Shown here: positions 32,892 to 40,780 of the stretch, piece after piece | Layout of the letters: every line of letters starts with the position of its first letter | How positions within the stretch are numbered: the first letter of the stretch is position 1 | Origin: CAIVAT01 sp037141055 | GTDB lineage: Bacteria > Bacteroidota > Bacteroidia > Bacteroidales > FEN-979 | Length of the DNA stretch: 64,000 nucleotides | Direction: 5' to 3' | NCBI GenBank assembly: GCA_037141055.1 | Contig: JBAXDH010000006.1 | Location: 1-64,000 of the forward strand | The notes under the pieces: model-generated | Told to the model about the DNA's origin: nothing | The model's input: only the letters and a program-made list of their open reading frames with translations | Databases searched by the model: none | Program-made: the position numbers and the translations under genes

Positions 32892-32949
32892 TAAATTTAG
32901 TCCAAAATTATTGATTTCTGTGTAATTTAGCCCAAAAATTCAGTAATTC
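32892..32949. repeat. Two imperfect 27-bp direct repeats between the kinase gene and nhaA
   Basis: TAAATTTAGTCCAAAATTAT-TGATTTC-like sequence at 32892-32918 recurs as TAATTTAGCCCAAAAATT-CAGTAATTC at 32922-32949. They lie in the shared upstream region of two divergent genes and could be operator sites. Confidence 0.4.
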
Positions 32950-32950
32950 A

Positions 32951-32958
32951 CAAAAATA
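32951..32958 (-). promoter_or_regulatory. Possible -7 box for the two-component operon
   Basis: On the minus strand this reads TATTTTTG (TAnnTTTG), about 112 bases before the kinase start at 32839. No clear -33 TTTG. Confidence 0.3.
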
Positions 32959-33003
32959 CGCTATCATTGACCTACACGTTTTTTTGCGTAGCAATCCAAT
33001 ATA

Positions 33004-34182
33004 ATGAAGCTGACCCGGCAATTTATTGATTTCTTTAACAGTGAAAAGGCTGGCGGACTTATCCTGATATTCTGTACGGGCTTCTCCCTGGTACTGGCCA
33101 ATTCTTCCGGGGGGCATGCTTACATTGATTTCTGGAATTCCAGCCTTGCGGGTCATCCCGTCCAGCACTGGATAAACGAAGGGTTGATGACCGTTTTTTT
33201 TCTGCTGATTGGTCTTGAACTTGAACGGGAAGTTTATCGCGGCGAATTATCCAGGATACGAAATGCATCTTTTCCCTTTGTTGCGGCAGTTGGAGGAATG
33301 CTGGTTCCTGCAGGCATATATCTTGCTTTTAATATCAATACCGACACTCAGGCGGGCGTCGGTATTCCCATGGCAACGGATATTGCCTTTGCAATCGGGA
33401 TACTGTCGCTGCTGGGCAGCCGGGTGCCGGCTTCGTTGAAAGTATTTGTGACAGCCTTTGCAGTGATTGATGATCTTGGTGCTATCCTGATTATTGCATT
33501 TTTTTATACTTCGACCCTGGCCTGGTCGAACCTGTTGATCGCGATGGGGATCTTCGGCCTGTTGCTTCTTTTCAACAGGTTGAAAATTCATCTCCTTTTG
33601 CCATACCTGTTTGGTGGTGCCCTGATGTGGTATTTTATGCTGAATTCCGGGGTTCACGCAACGATTACAGGTGTATTGCTGGCATTTGCCATTCCATTCG
33701 GGGACGGAGGCGCTAAAACACCATCTTACAGGCTCCAGCATTTCCTCCATCGCCCGGTTGCTTTTTTCATCCTGCCATTATTTGCGCTCGCAAATACAGG
33801 GATCATCCTTGGGAGTGGATGGCTGCACAGCCTGGGCAGCATGAGCAGCGCCGGAATTTTTCTGGGACTTGTCGCCGGCAAACCGGCTGGGATATTCCTC
33901 TTTACTCTTGCCGGCTCATGGCTGGGGCTTTATTCCCTGCCGAAAGACCTTAAATGGAAACACATAGCAGGTGCCGGATTGCTGGGGGGTATTGGCTTTA
34001 CCATGTCTATTTTTATTTCCCTGCTGGCATTTGACCAGGATGTCCTGATCAATAAAGCTAAAATCACGGTGCTGATCGCCTCCGCAGTCTCAGGGATCAT
34101 CGGTTATTTCTGGCTGGGTAAAACATTGGTAAGAAATCACAAAGAAAAACGGCTGCCTCACATCGATGAAGCAGCCGCTTAG
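33004..34182 (+). CDS. nhaA: Na+/H+ antiporter NhaA
   Basis: A 392-residue inner membrane protein, close to the family length. It shows about 11-12 hydrophobic helices. The family marks are present: IGLELEREVYRGELS near the start, the GIPMATDIAFAIGILSLLG segment with Asp matching E. coli Asp133, VIDDLGAILIIA with the Asp pair matching Asp163-Asp164 that bind Na+/H+, and GVHATITGVLLAFAIP. It expels sodium in exchange for protons, for pH and salt balance. It is a single gene, divergent from the two-component operon. Its 3' end contains the minus-strand terminator of the next gene. Confidence 0.96.
   Translation: MKLTRQFIDFFNSEKAGGLILIFCTGFSLVLANSSGGHAYIDFWNSSLAGHPVQHWINEGLMTVFFLLIGLELEREVYRGELSRIRNASFPFVAAVGGMLVPAGIYLAFNINTDTQAGVGIPMATDIAFAIGILSLLGSRVPASLKVFVTAFAVIDDLGAILIIAFFYTSTLAWSNLLIAMGIFGLLLLFNRLKIHLLLPYLFGGALMWYFMLNSGVHATITGVLLAFAIPFGDGGAKTPSYRLQHFLHRPVAFFILPLFALANTGIILGSGWLHSLGSMSSAGIFLGLVAGKPAGIFLFTLAGSWLGLYSLPKDLKWKHIAGAGLLGGIGFTMSIFISLLAFDQDVLINKAKITVLIASAVSGIIGYFWLGKTLVRNHKEKRLPHIDEAAA
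34144..34177 (-). terminator. Minus-strand terminator embedded in the nhaA 3' end
   Basis: CGGCTGC (34150-34156) pairs with GCAGCCG (34171-34177). Read on the minus strand the stem is followed by TTTTTCTTT, so it would end transcription of the T9SS propeller gene. It also encodes the last codons of nhaA. Confidence 0.6.
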
Positions 34183-34200
34183 CCCGAAAATGAACGAAGA

Positions 34201-35772
34201 TTAGTTCACCACGATTTTTTTGTTGACAAATCCGTCAGCCATTTTAATCCTGAGATTGTAAACGCCTGATTTCAGTGAGGAGGTGTTAACAGTCAGCGTT
34301 GCATTGTCAGCTTTCTGATTCAGAACAACCTGCCCGACCATATTTGTAAGGGTTACCTCTTCGATATTGGCACTGCCCTGAATGTTCAGAACGTCCTTCA
34401 CAGGATTTGGAAATACTGAAACACTTGCAGAAGAATGCTCATTGATGCCAAGTCCACCAACATAAATCATGTTGGGTTTCAGTTTTGTGCTTACGCCCCA
34501 TGAGTTTGTTACTGTAAGCGTAACATTATAGGTGCCAGAAGTATTATAGATAACCGAAGGATGTTTGTTGGTCGAGGTGGCAGGGGTTCCGCCGGGGAAT
34601 GACCAGCTTACTGATGATGAGGCAGCAACACCGGCTGTGATGGAGTATACAATCGTGCCTCCCGTGGCAACTGCGGCCAGGTTGGAGCTGAAATCGCACT
34701 GCTCGAGTTTTCCGTCGAATTTGTACATGCCGCCCGTTGTCGCATCTGCATTGAATCCTCCGGCCCAGCCAATTGAATCGTTCACCCAGTCGGTAGCTAA
34801 AAATTGCGTTCCCAGGGTAGCGGCCATATCGTTCCAGGCAGCTGCATCATTGAATGAATAGGTAACACCGGTCATGCCGGTGGCTGCGCCTGTAGTGACC
34901 CATGTACTGGGTGTTCCCGGAATATACGACATGTCGTTGGTGAACACCTGGCCGGTTGTTACAACCGGAGCCCATGTTGCACCGCCGTCCGTGGTTTTAA
35001 CCATTGCACCCGTTGTGGCTGCACTTCTGTCGGCACCGATGCCAAAGGAACCACTGCGGAAAAACGGCTGAACGGTTTTTGCACTCCAGCCGGTGATGGC
35101 AGATGCTGTCCAGTTATGTCCGTTATCAATTGATTTATAGATGCGGCCTTTGTTGGTGCCAAACCAGGCGGTATCGCCAATCGCAGAATAATAACCAACA
35201 ATTCCATATTCACCGCTCAGAGGGTTGGCAATATTGGAGCCGGGAACAAGAGTCCAGGTTGTTCCGCCGTCGTCTGTTGTGTAAATTTCAAATTCACCGT
35301 TGATGGGGTCGCCCATGCAAAATCCAAGGTTTGGATCCCAGAAATAAACAACATCAACAAAGGATGATGCATTGCTGAAGGTTGCAGTTGACTGGCGTGT
35401 CCATGTGGCGCCGCCGTCAGTTGTTTTGTAGATTCCCTGCCCGGTTGAGACAGATCCCGGGGGAAATAATCCCGCCCATGCTTTATCTGCATCAACTGCA
35501 ACAATATTGGAAATCTCAAGACTGGCAACTCCCGCAATGGTATGCGGAGTCCATAATGTTCCTCCGTTGGAGGTGACGGTAATGTCCTGGCAAGCAGCAG
35601 CACCGCCGCTGCCATCATAAGCGGAAGCCCACACAACCTGGCTGTTCACTGCATAAATACACCTGATTCCGCGGCTTGCTGCCGAGAATCCGGATGCCTG
35701 TTCAATCCACTGGGCAGAGAGCCCAAGAGACAATGCCATAAGGGCGACGATTGATAGTAAAGTTTTCTTCAT
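34201..35772 (-). CDS. T9SS-secreted beta-propeller (Ycf48/BNR-like) protein with PKD domain
   Basis: From the ATG at 35772 (the longer frame starts at TTG) the protein has 523 residues. Signal peptide about 1-20 (ending LSAQ). Residues about 20-350 carry repeated blades of the type DGGxTWT (TTDGGATWTRQ, TTDDGGTTWTLV, DNGHNWTAS, TTDGGATWAPV), as in Ycf48-like and BNR/sialidase propellers. A PKD domain follows (about 355-430; SSSVSWSFPGGTP, YNTSGTYNVTLTVTNSWG). The last 80 residues are a type A T9SS sorting domain (VFPNPVKDVLNI, LTNMVGQVV, SGVYNLRI, KKIVVN end). It is exported by T9SS; the ligand is unknown. Confidence 0.9.
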   Translation of the reverse strand: MKKTLLSIVALMALSLGLSAQWIEQASGFSAASRGIRCIYAVNSQVVWASAYDGSGGAAACQDITVTSNGGTLWTPHTIAGVASLEISNIVAVDADKAWAGLFPPGSVSTGQGIYKTTDGGATWTRQSTATFSNASSFVDVVYFWDPNLGFCMGDPINGEFEIYTTDDGGTTWTLVPGSNIANPLSGEYGIVGYYSAIGDTAWFGTNKGRIYKSIDNGHNWTASAITGWSAKTVQPFFRSGSFGIGADRSAATTGAMVKTTDGGATWAPVVTTGQVFTNDMSYIPGTPSTWVTTGAATGMTGVTYSFNDAAAWNDMAATLGTQFLATDWVNDSIGWAGGFNADATTGGMYKFDGKLEQCDFSSNLAAVATGGTIVYSITAGVAASSSVSWSFPGGTPATSTNKHPSVIYNTSGTYNVTLTVTNSWGVSTKLKPNMIYVGGLGINEHSSASVSVFPNPVKDVLNIQGSANIEEVTLTNMVGQVVLNQKADNATLTVNTSSLKSGVYNLRIKMADGFVNKKIVVN

Positions 35773-35804
35773 AGGTTTCAATTTGTTAGTTTTGAATATT
35801 TATA

Positions 35805-35812
35805 CAAACTTA
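35805..35812 (-). promoter_or_regulatory. -7 box for the T9SS propeller gene
   Basis: Minus-strand TAAGTTTG fits TAnnTTTG, 32 bases before the ATG at 35772. Confidence 0.5.
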
Positions 35813-35866
35813 CAATGTTTTTGTTTGCAAGATAGTGCTGTGAAAAAAAATATCAGTCAAAATTGC

Positions 35867-35874
35867 TAATTTTG
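35867..35874 (+). promoter_or_regulatory. -7 box upstream of ffh
   Basis: TAATTTTG followed by C fits the consensus and lies about 50 bases before the ffh ATG. Confidence 0.5.
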
Positions 35875-35924
35875 CAAATTCAACCATAATAATGGTTAAA
35901 CCGTAACAAATAAAGCTGCAGACG

Positions 35925-37262
35925 ATGTTTGAAGGATTAAGTGATAAATTAGACAGGGCTTTTAAAGTACTGAAAGGACACGGCCACATTACTGAAATAA
36001 ATGTTGCCGAAACATTAAAGGATGTAAGGAAAGCTTTGCTTGATGCAGACGTCAGCTTTAAAATCGCCAAACAGTTCACCGACCAGGTAAAGGATAAGGC
36101 AATCGGGCAAAATGTGCTTACAGCGGTTTCACCCGGCCAGCTGATGGTTAAGATTGTTCATGATGAACTGACCGACCTCATGGGAGGACAGAAATCGGAA
36201 CTGAACATAAAAGGGGATCCTGCAGTTATCCTTGTGGCGGGCTTACAGGGATCGGGCAAGACTACTTTTACAGCCAAACTGGCCAATTATCTCAAGACAA
36301 AAAAAGGAAAACGGCCATTGCTTGTAGCCTGCGACGTATACCGTCCCGCCGCCATTGAACAGCTGAAAGTTCTGGGTCAGCAAATTGAGGTAGATGTTTA
36401 CTCCGAGGATGCGGCCAATGATCCTGTGAAAATTGCAAAACGATCACTGGCCTATGCCAAAGAAAAAGGCTATTCTGTTTTAATCGTTGATACGGCCGGC
36501 CGGCTTGCCATTGATGAACAGATGATGGATGAGATCGCAAACATTAAAAGTGCGCTCAATCCTCATGAAACCCTGTTCGTGGTGGACTCCATGACCGGGC
36601 AGGATGCCGTGAATACTGCGAAAGCATTCAATGATCGCCTTGACTTCGAAGGGGTTGTTCTCACCAAACTTGACGGAGATACCCGGGGAGGCGCAGCGCT
36701 GAGTATCAAATCGGTGGTGAACAAACCCATTAAATTTGTGGGACTTGGCGAAAAGATGGATGCCATCGATATTTTTTATCCGGAAAGGATGGCCGACCGT
36801 ATTCTCGGCATGGGCGACATTGTTTCCCTGGTTGAAAAAGCGCAGGAGCAGTTTGATGAAGAAGAAGCACAGAAACTTCAGAAAAAGATCGCCAGGAACC
36901 AGTTTGATTTCAATGATTTCCTGGCGCAGATCAAGCAAATCAAGAAGATGGGTAATGTCAAGGACCTGCTTGGCATGATCCCGGGGATGGGAAAAGCCAT
37001 ACGTAACCTTGAGATTGATGACAACGCATTTAAAGGCATCGAGGCCATCATCCATTCAATGACCCCGGATGAACGGGTCAATCCTGCCATACTGAACGGC
37101 AATCGCCGCAAACGCATCGCTGTCGGGTCCGGAACCAGCATCCAGGATGTGAACCGTTTGATCAAGCAGTTTGACGATACGCGGAAAATGATGAAAATGG
37201 TCACGGCAAACAAAGGCAAAAATATGGCCAATGTGATGCGGAACATGAAAAACATGAATTAA
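35925..37262 (+). CDS. ffh: Signal recognition particle protein Ffh
   Basis: A 445-residue GTPase that binds SRP RNA and signal peptides and brings ribosomes to FtsY and the Sec translocon. The N domain (1-about 90) opens MFEGLSDKLDRAFKVLKG. The G domain shows G1 GLQGSGKTTFTAKLA, G3 VDTAGRLAID, and G4 VLTKLDGDTRGGAAL. The M domain (about 300-445) has KMGNVKDLLGMIPGMGKAI, the RNA-binding VNRLIKQFDDTRKMMK helix and a Met-rich end. Length fits the family. folD begins 10 bases downstream. Confidence 0.97.
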   Translation: MFEGLSDKLDRAFKVLKGHGHITEINVAETLKDVRKALLDADVSFKIAKQFTDQVKDKAIGQNVLTAVSPGQLMVKIVHDELTDLMGGQKSELNIKGDPAVILVAGLQGSGKTTFTAKLANYLKTKKGKRPLLVACDVYRPAAIEQLKVLGQQIEVDVYSEDAANDPVKIAKRSLAYAKEKGYSVLIVDTAGRLAIDEQMMDEIANIKSALNPHETLFVVDSMTGQDAVNTAKAFNDRLDFEGVVLTKLDGDTRGGAALSIKSVVNKPIKFVGLGEKMDAIDIFYPERMADRILGMGDIVSLVEKAQEQFDEEEAQKLQKKIARNQFDFNDFLAQIKQIKKMGNVKDLLGMIPGMGKAIRNLEIDDNAFKGIEAIIHSMTPDERVNPAILNGNRRKRIAVGSGTSIQDVNRLIKQFDDTRKMMKMVTANKGKNMANVMRNMKNMN

Positions 37263-37272
37263 AGAATAATTG

Positions 37273-38154
37273 ATGAAACTGCTTGACGGTAGGCTGGTGG
37301 CAGACCAGATTAAAATTGAAATTGCCAAAGAGGTTAAAGAAGAATACATCGACAAAGGGATTGATCCGCCGCATATTGCTGCGGTACTGGTAGGAGAGGA
37401 CCCCGCGAGCATGACATATGTTGCGGCAAAGGAAAAGGCCTGTCACGAAGTGGGTTTTGTATCGTCGGTTTATCGTTACCCGTCAAATATCACCCAGGAA
37501 AAACTGCTCGAAGTTGTCGATTTTCTGAATGCGGACAATGACATCAATGGTTTTATCGTGCAACTGCCTTTGCCACCTCATATCGGGGAGCAAACCATAA
37601 TCGAGCGGATTGATCCTGCAAAGGATATTGACGGCTTCCACCCGGTGAATATCGGGAAAATGGTGCTGAACCTGCCGTGCTTTTTGCCAGCCACCCCGTT
37701 TGGGATCATTACCCTGCTTGACAGGTATAAAATTGAGACAGCCGGAAAGAACGTCGTGGTGCTTGGCCGCAGCCACATCGTTGGAACCCCGGTCAGTATC
37801 CTTTTATCACGAAAATCTGATCGTGGGAATGCCACCGTGACACTTTGCCATAGTTTTTCACGCGACATACCGGCCATTGCTGCAAAAGCAGACATCCTCA
37901 TTGTGGCTATGGGCAAGCAGGGATTCGTCACGGCAGACATGGTCAAGCAGGATGCCGTGGTTGTGGATGTGGGGGTTCACAGGATTCCTGCTCCGGAAAC
38001 CAAATCGGGTTTCAGACTGAAGGGTGATGTAGACTTTGACCGTGTTTCGCGTAAATGCAGTTATATCACACCTGTTCCCGGCGGAGTGGGGCCCATGACA
38101 ATCGTATCCTTGCTTCAGAACACCCTGAAAGCAGCGAAGAAGGAGGCAATCTGA
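37273..38154 (+). CDS. folD: Bifunctional methylene-THF dehydrogenase/cyclohydrolase FolD
   Basis: I use the ATG at 37273 (293 residues); an in-frame TTG lies one codon earlier. FolD interconverts 5,10-methylene-THF, methenyl-THF and 10-formyl-THF. Visible marks are SMTYVAAKEKACHEVG with the catalytic Lys, FIVQLPLPPHI, GFHPVNIGKM, the Rossmann GRSHIVGTPVSILL and PVPGGVGPMTIVSLLQNT near the end. It starts 10 bases after ffh. The queE reading frame begins within or just after its 3' end, so these are a tight operon. Confidence 0.96.
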   Translation: MKLLDGRLVADQIKIEIAKEVKEEYIDKGIDPPHIAAVLVGEDPASMTYVAAKEKACHEVGFVSSVYRYPSNITQEKLLEVVDFLNADNDINGFIVQLPLPPHIGEQTIIERIDPAKDIDGFHPVNIGKMVLNLPCFLPATPFGIITLLDRYKIETAGKNVVVLGRSHIVGTPVSILLSRKSDRGNATVTLCHSFSRDIPAIAAKADILIVAMGKQGFVTADMVKQDAVVVDVGVHRIPAPETKSGFRLKGDVDFDRVSRKCSYITPVPGGVGPMTIVSLLQNTLKAAKKEAI

Positions 38155-38180
38155 TTCTTTCCGACCCATCGGCTGAGGTC

Positions 38181-38792
38181 TTGTTGCAACAGGGAATAGT
38201 TCTTCCTGTCATGGAAGAGTTCTACACACTGCAGGGGGAAGGGTTCAACACCGGCAAAGCGGCATATTTCATCAGGGTGGGAGGTTGCGATGTCGGCTGT
38301 AAATGGTGCGATGTTAAGGAATCATGGAATGCAGCAGATTTCCCCCCGGTTTCTACTGACATCGTTGTGGAGCATGCTTCTAAATACCCCGCCAATGCAA
38401 TTGTAGTTACGGGTGGTGAACCTCTTCTATACAACATGGACTACCTGTGCCATGAATTGCATAAAAGAAAAATTCAGATATTCCTGGAAACATCGGGCTC
38501 ACAGCCTTTAAGCGGCGAATGGGACTGGATTTGTGTTTCGCCCAAGAAAGACGCGCCACCTTTACCGGAGGTTGCGTTTCGGGCGAATGAACTTAAGGTT
38601 ATCATTCAGGATGACACAGACTTTCAGTGGGGAGAAGAAAATTCGCTTCTTGTGGACTCTTCCTGTATTCTTTACTTTCAGCCAGAATGGAGCAGGCGGG
38701 AAGCAATGATGCCCACTATTGTTCGTTATATACAGGAGAATCCGAAATGGAGAATCTCTTTGCAGAGCCATAAATACATGCACATCCCATGA
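38181..38792 (+). CDS. queE: 7-carboxy-7-deazaguanine synthase QueE
   Basis: A radical-SAM enzyme of queuosine biosynthesis that makes 7-carboxy-7-deazaguanine. The marks are FYTLQGEGFNTGKAAYFIR, the cluster motif GCDVGCKWCDVKESW (Cys-x3-Cys-x2-Cys) and VVTGGEPLLY. I propose the TTG at 38181 (or 38184), giving about 203 residues beginning shortly before QGIVLPVMEEFY, as in relatives; no ATG lies between the folD stop and the ATG at 38211, which would start inside the conserved region. The stop overlaps the next start (ATGA), so the porE-like gene is translationally coupled. Confidence 0.9.
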   Translation: MLQQGIVLPVMEEFYTLQGEGFNTGKAAYFIRVGGCDVGCKWCDVKESWNAADFPPVSTDIVVEHASKYPANAIVVTGGEPLLYNMDYLCHELHKRKIQIFLETSGSQPLSGEWDWICVSPKKDAPPLPEVAFRANELKVIIQDDTDFQWGEENSLLVDSSCILYFQPEWSRREAMMPTIVRYIQENPKWRISLQSHKYMHIP

Positions 38793-40735
38793 TTTCCGCG
38801 CGATTATTCCTGGTTTTGTTCATGGTGCATTGTTCGATGTTCACTGCCTTCAGCCAGCGACAGCAGTTATCAACCCAGAACAAAAAAGCTGAAAAATATT
38901 TTTATTTCGCATTGGATTCTTTCCAGGCAAAACTCAGCGACAAGGCAATCACAGAGGCCAGGAAGGCTATCGATCAGGATCCCGGATTCACAGAAGCCTA
39001 TATTCTCCTTGGAGATATTTATTCAGATGTTCAGCAGTATGATAAGGCGATAGAGGCATATCAATCGGCACTGAAAACAAATAATCCTTTTTCTCCGAAT
39101 CTTTATTATATACTGGCTAACATGCAGTTAAATACGGGCAGGTATGGAGATGCCCGGTTGAATTTTCAGCGGCTGCTTGAATTTGAAGGAATTCCGGAAA
39201 CTAAAAAACAACAAACCGAACGGAAAATCGAGGCCTGTAACTTCGCCCTGCAATGCGTTGCGAATCCCGTTCCTTTCTCCCCCGAAAACATCGGGGACAG
39301 CATCAACACACGGTTTGACGAATACATCAATGCCATCACACCGGATGATGAACGGCTCTTTTTTACACGCAAAAATCCCCGCGACGCCCAGACAATCGAT
39401 CAAACCCAGGAATTTGAAGAAGAATTCTATGTTGCTCGCCATACCGATTCCTCCTGGCGGCGGGCATTAAACCTCGGCCCGCCGATAAACACACACGGGA
39501 ATGAAGGGGCCCTGGCCATCTCCCCGGACGGAAAATATATCTTTTTCGCAGCCTGTAACCGTGATGACGGACTGGGCAGCTGCGACATTTACTGGACCCG
39601 AAAATCGGGGAAAGACTGGTCGGAACCTGAAAACCTCGGATCGGTCGTAAATTCACCCCAGTGGGATTCACAACCGACATTTTCATCTGACGGAAAAACG
39701 CTCTATTTCGCGAGCAAACGCAAGGGAGGAAAGGGAAGTTCAGACATCTGGAAAACCGAACTCCAGGCAGACGAGCAATGGAGTGTTCCTGAAAATCTTG
39801 GAGATTCGGTTAATACCCGGGCTGAAGAGATGGCGCCATTCATCCACCCGGACGATCAAACCCTTTATTTCTCATCCAGGGGGCATCCGGGGCTCGGCGG
39901 TTTCGACCTCTATTTTACCCGCAAAGGGTTGAACGGGGAGTGGCACAAGCCGGTGAACCTTGGATATCCCATCAATACACATGCCGATGAATTGACACTT
40001 GTTGTCAGTGCAAAAGGCGATTTAGCATACATTTCGTCCGACATCCCGGGTGGAAAAGGTCGCCAGGACATTTATCAGTTTCCCTTATATAAAGAAGCAC
40101 GCCCGTTACTGACGACCTATTTCAAGGGAATCGTGTATGATGTTGAAACAAATGAGAAACTGGATGCCCGTTTCGAACTGATTGACCTGGCAACGTCAAA
40201 AACATGCGCCCAGGCCTGGTCGGACAAAACCACAGGTGGTTTTTTGCTGGTGCTGCCGACGGAAAAAAACTATGCCCTGAATGTTTCCCGGGATGGTTAC
40301 CTGTTCTATTCTGATAATTTTTTTTTAACAGGAACAAATTCGAAGAGTAAACCATTCATTAAAAATATCCCGCTGAAACCCATCAGAATAGGGGAGGCGG
40401 TGATTTTAAAAAACATTTTCTTCGATACAGATCAATTTGTCTTAAAAAATGAGTCTCTGGCAGAACTGCAGAAATTATTGGAATTGCTCAGGAAGAATCC
40501 GAGATTAAAAATTGCGATTAACGGGCATACCGATAACATCGGGACCGCGGAACACAATCTTGATCTGTCGAGAAACAGGGCCAATGCGGTTTATGAATTC
40601 CTGGTGCAGCATGACATCAGCAAAATCCGGTTGTCATTTGCCGGTTTTGGGTTTAGCCAGCCGATCGATCTCAACACTACGGAACAGGGCCGTGCAAATA
40701 ACCGGCGTACTGAATTTAAAGTGGTGGGTAATTAA
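38789..40735 (+). CDS. PorE-like TPR / WD40-like / OmpA family protein
   Basis: A protein of 648 residues with a signal sequence (about 1-23). It has TPR-like helices (about 30-135: YFYFALDSFQAKLSDKAITE, AYILLGDIYSDVQQYDKAIE), PD40 beta-propeller repeats (about 170-425: ALAISPDGKYIFFA, PTFSSDGKTLYFASKRKGG, FIHPDDQTLYFSS), a carboxypeptidase-regulatory-like domain (about 445-510: FKGIVYDVETNEKL) and an OmpA C-terminal domain (about 535-648: GHTDNIGTAEHNLDLSRNRA, ANNRRTEFKVV). This order, TPR-WD40-CRD-OmpA, is that of Porphyromonas gingivalis PorE, which ties the T9SS to peptidoglycan. Other Bacteroidota paralogues share the layout, so the T9SS role is likely but not proven. Start overlaps the queE stop by four bases. 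Confidence 0.85.
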   Translation: MISARLFLVLFMVHCSMFTAFSQRQQLSTQNKKAEKYFYFALDSFQAKLSDKAITEARKAIDQDPGFTEAYILLGDIYSDVQQYDKAIEAYQSALKTNNPFSPNLYYILANMQLNTGRYGDARLNFQRLLEFEGIPETKKQQTERKIEACNFALQCVANPVPFSPENIGDSINTRFDEYINAITPDDERLFFTRKNPRDAQTIDQTQEFEEEFYVARHTDSSWRRALNLGPPINTHGNEGALAISPDGKYIFFAACNRDDGLGSCDIYWTRKSGKDWSEPENLGSVVNSPQWDSQPTFSSDGKTLYFASKRKGGKGSSDIWKTELQADEQWSVPENLGDSVNTRAEEMAPFIHPDDQTLYFSSRGHPGLGGFDLYFTRKGLNGEWHKPVNLGYPINTHADELTLVVSAKGDLAYISSDIPGGKGRQDIYQFPLYKEARPLLTTYFKGIVYDVETNEKLDARFELIDLATSKTCAQAWSDKTTGGFLLVLPTEKNYALNVSRDGYLFYSDNFFLTGTNSKSKPFIKNIPLKPIRIGEAVILKNIFFDTDQFVLKNESLAELQKLLELLRKNPRLKIAINGHTDNIGTAEHNLDLSRNRANAVYEFLVQHDISKIRLSFAGFGFSQPIDLNTTEQGRANNRRTEFKVVGN

Positions 40736-40746
40736 ATATATATTCG

Positions 40747-40754
40747 TACCTTTG
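40747..40754 (+). promoter_or_regulatory. -7 box upstream of thrS
   Basis: TACCTTTG followed by C is a textbook TAnnTTTG box, 26 bases before the thrS ATG. Confidence 0.65.
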
Positions 40755-40780
40755 CACCCCTTAAAATCCCGCATTGTTAC

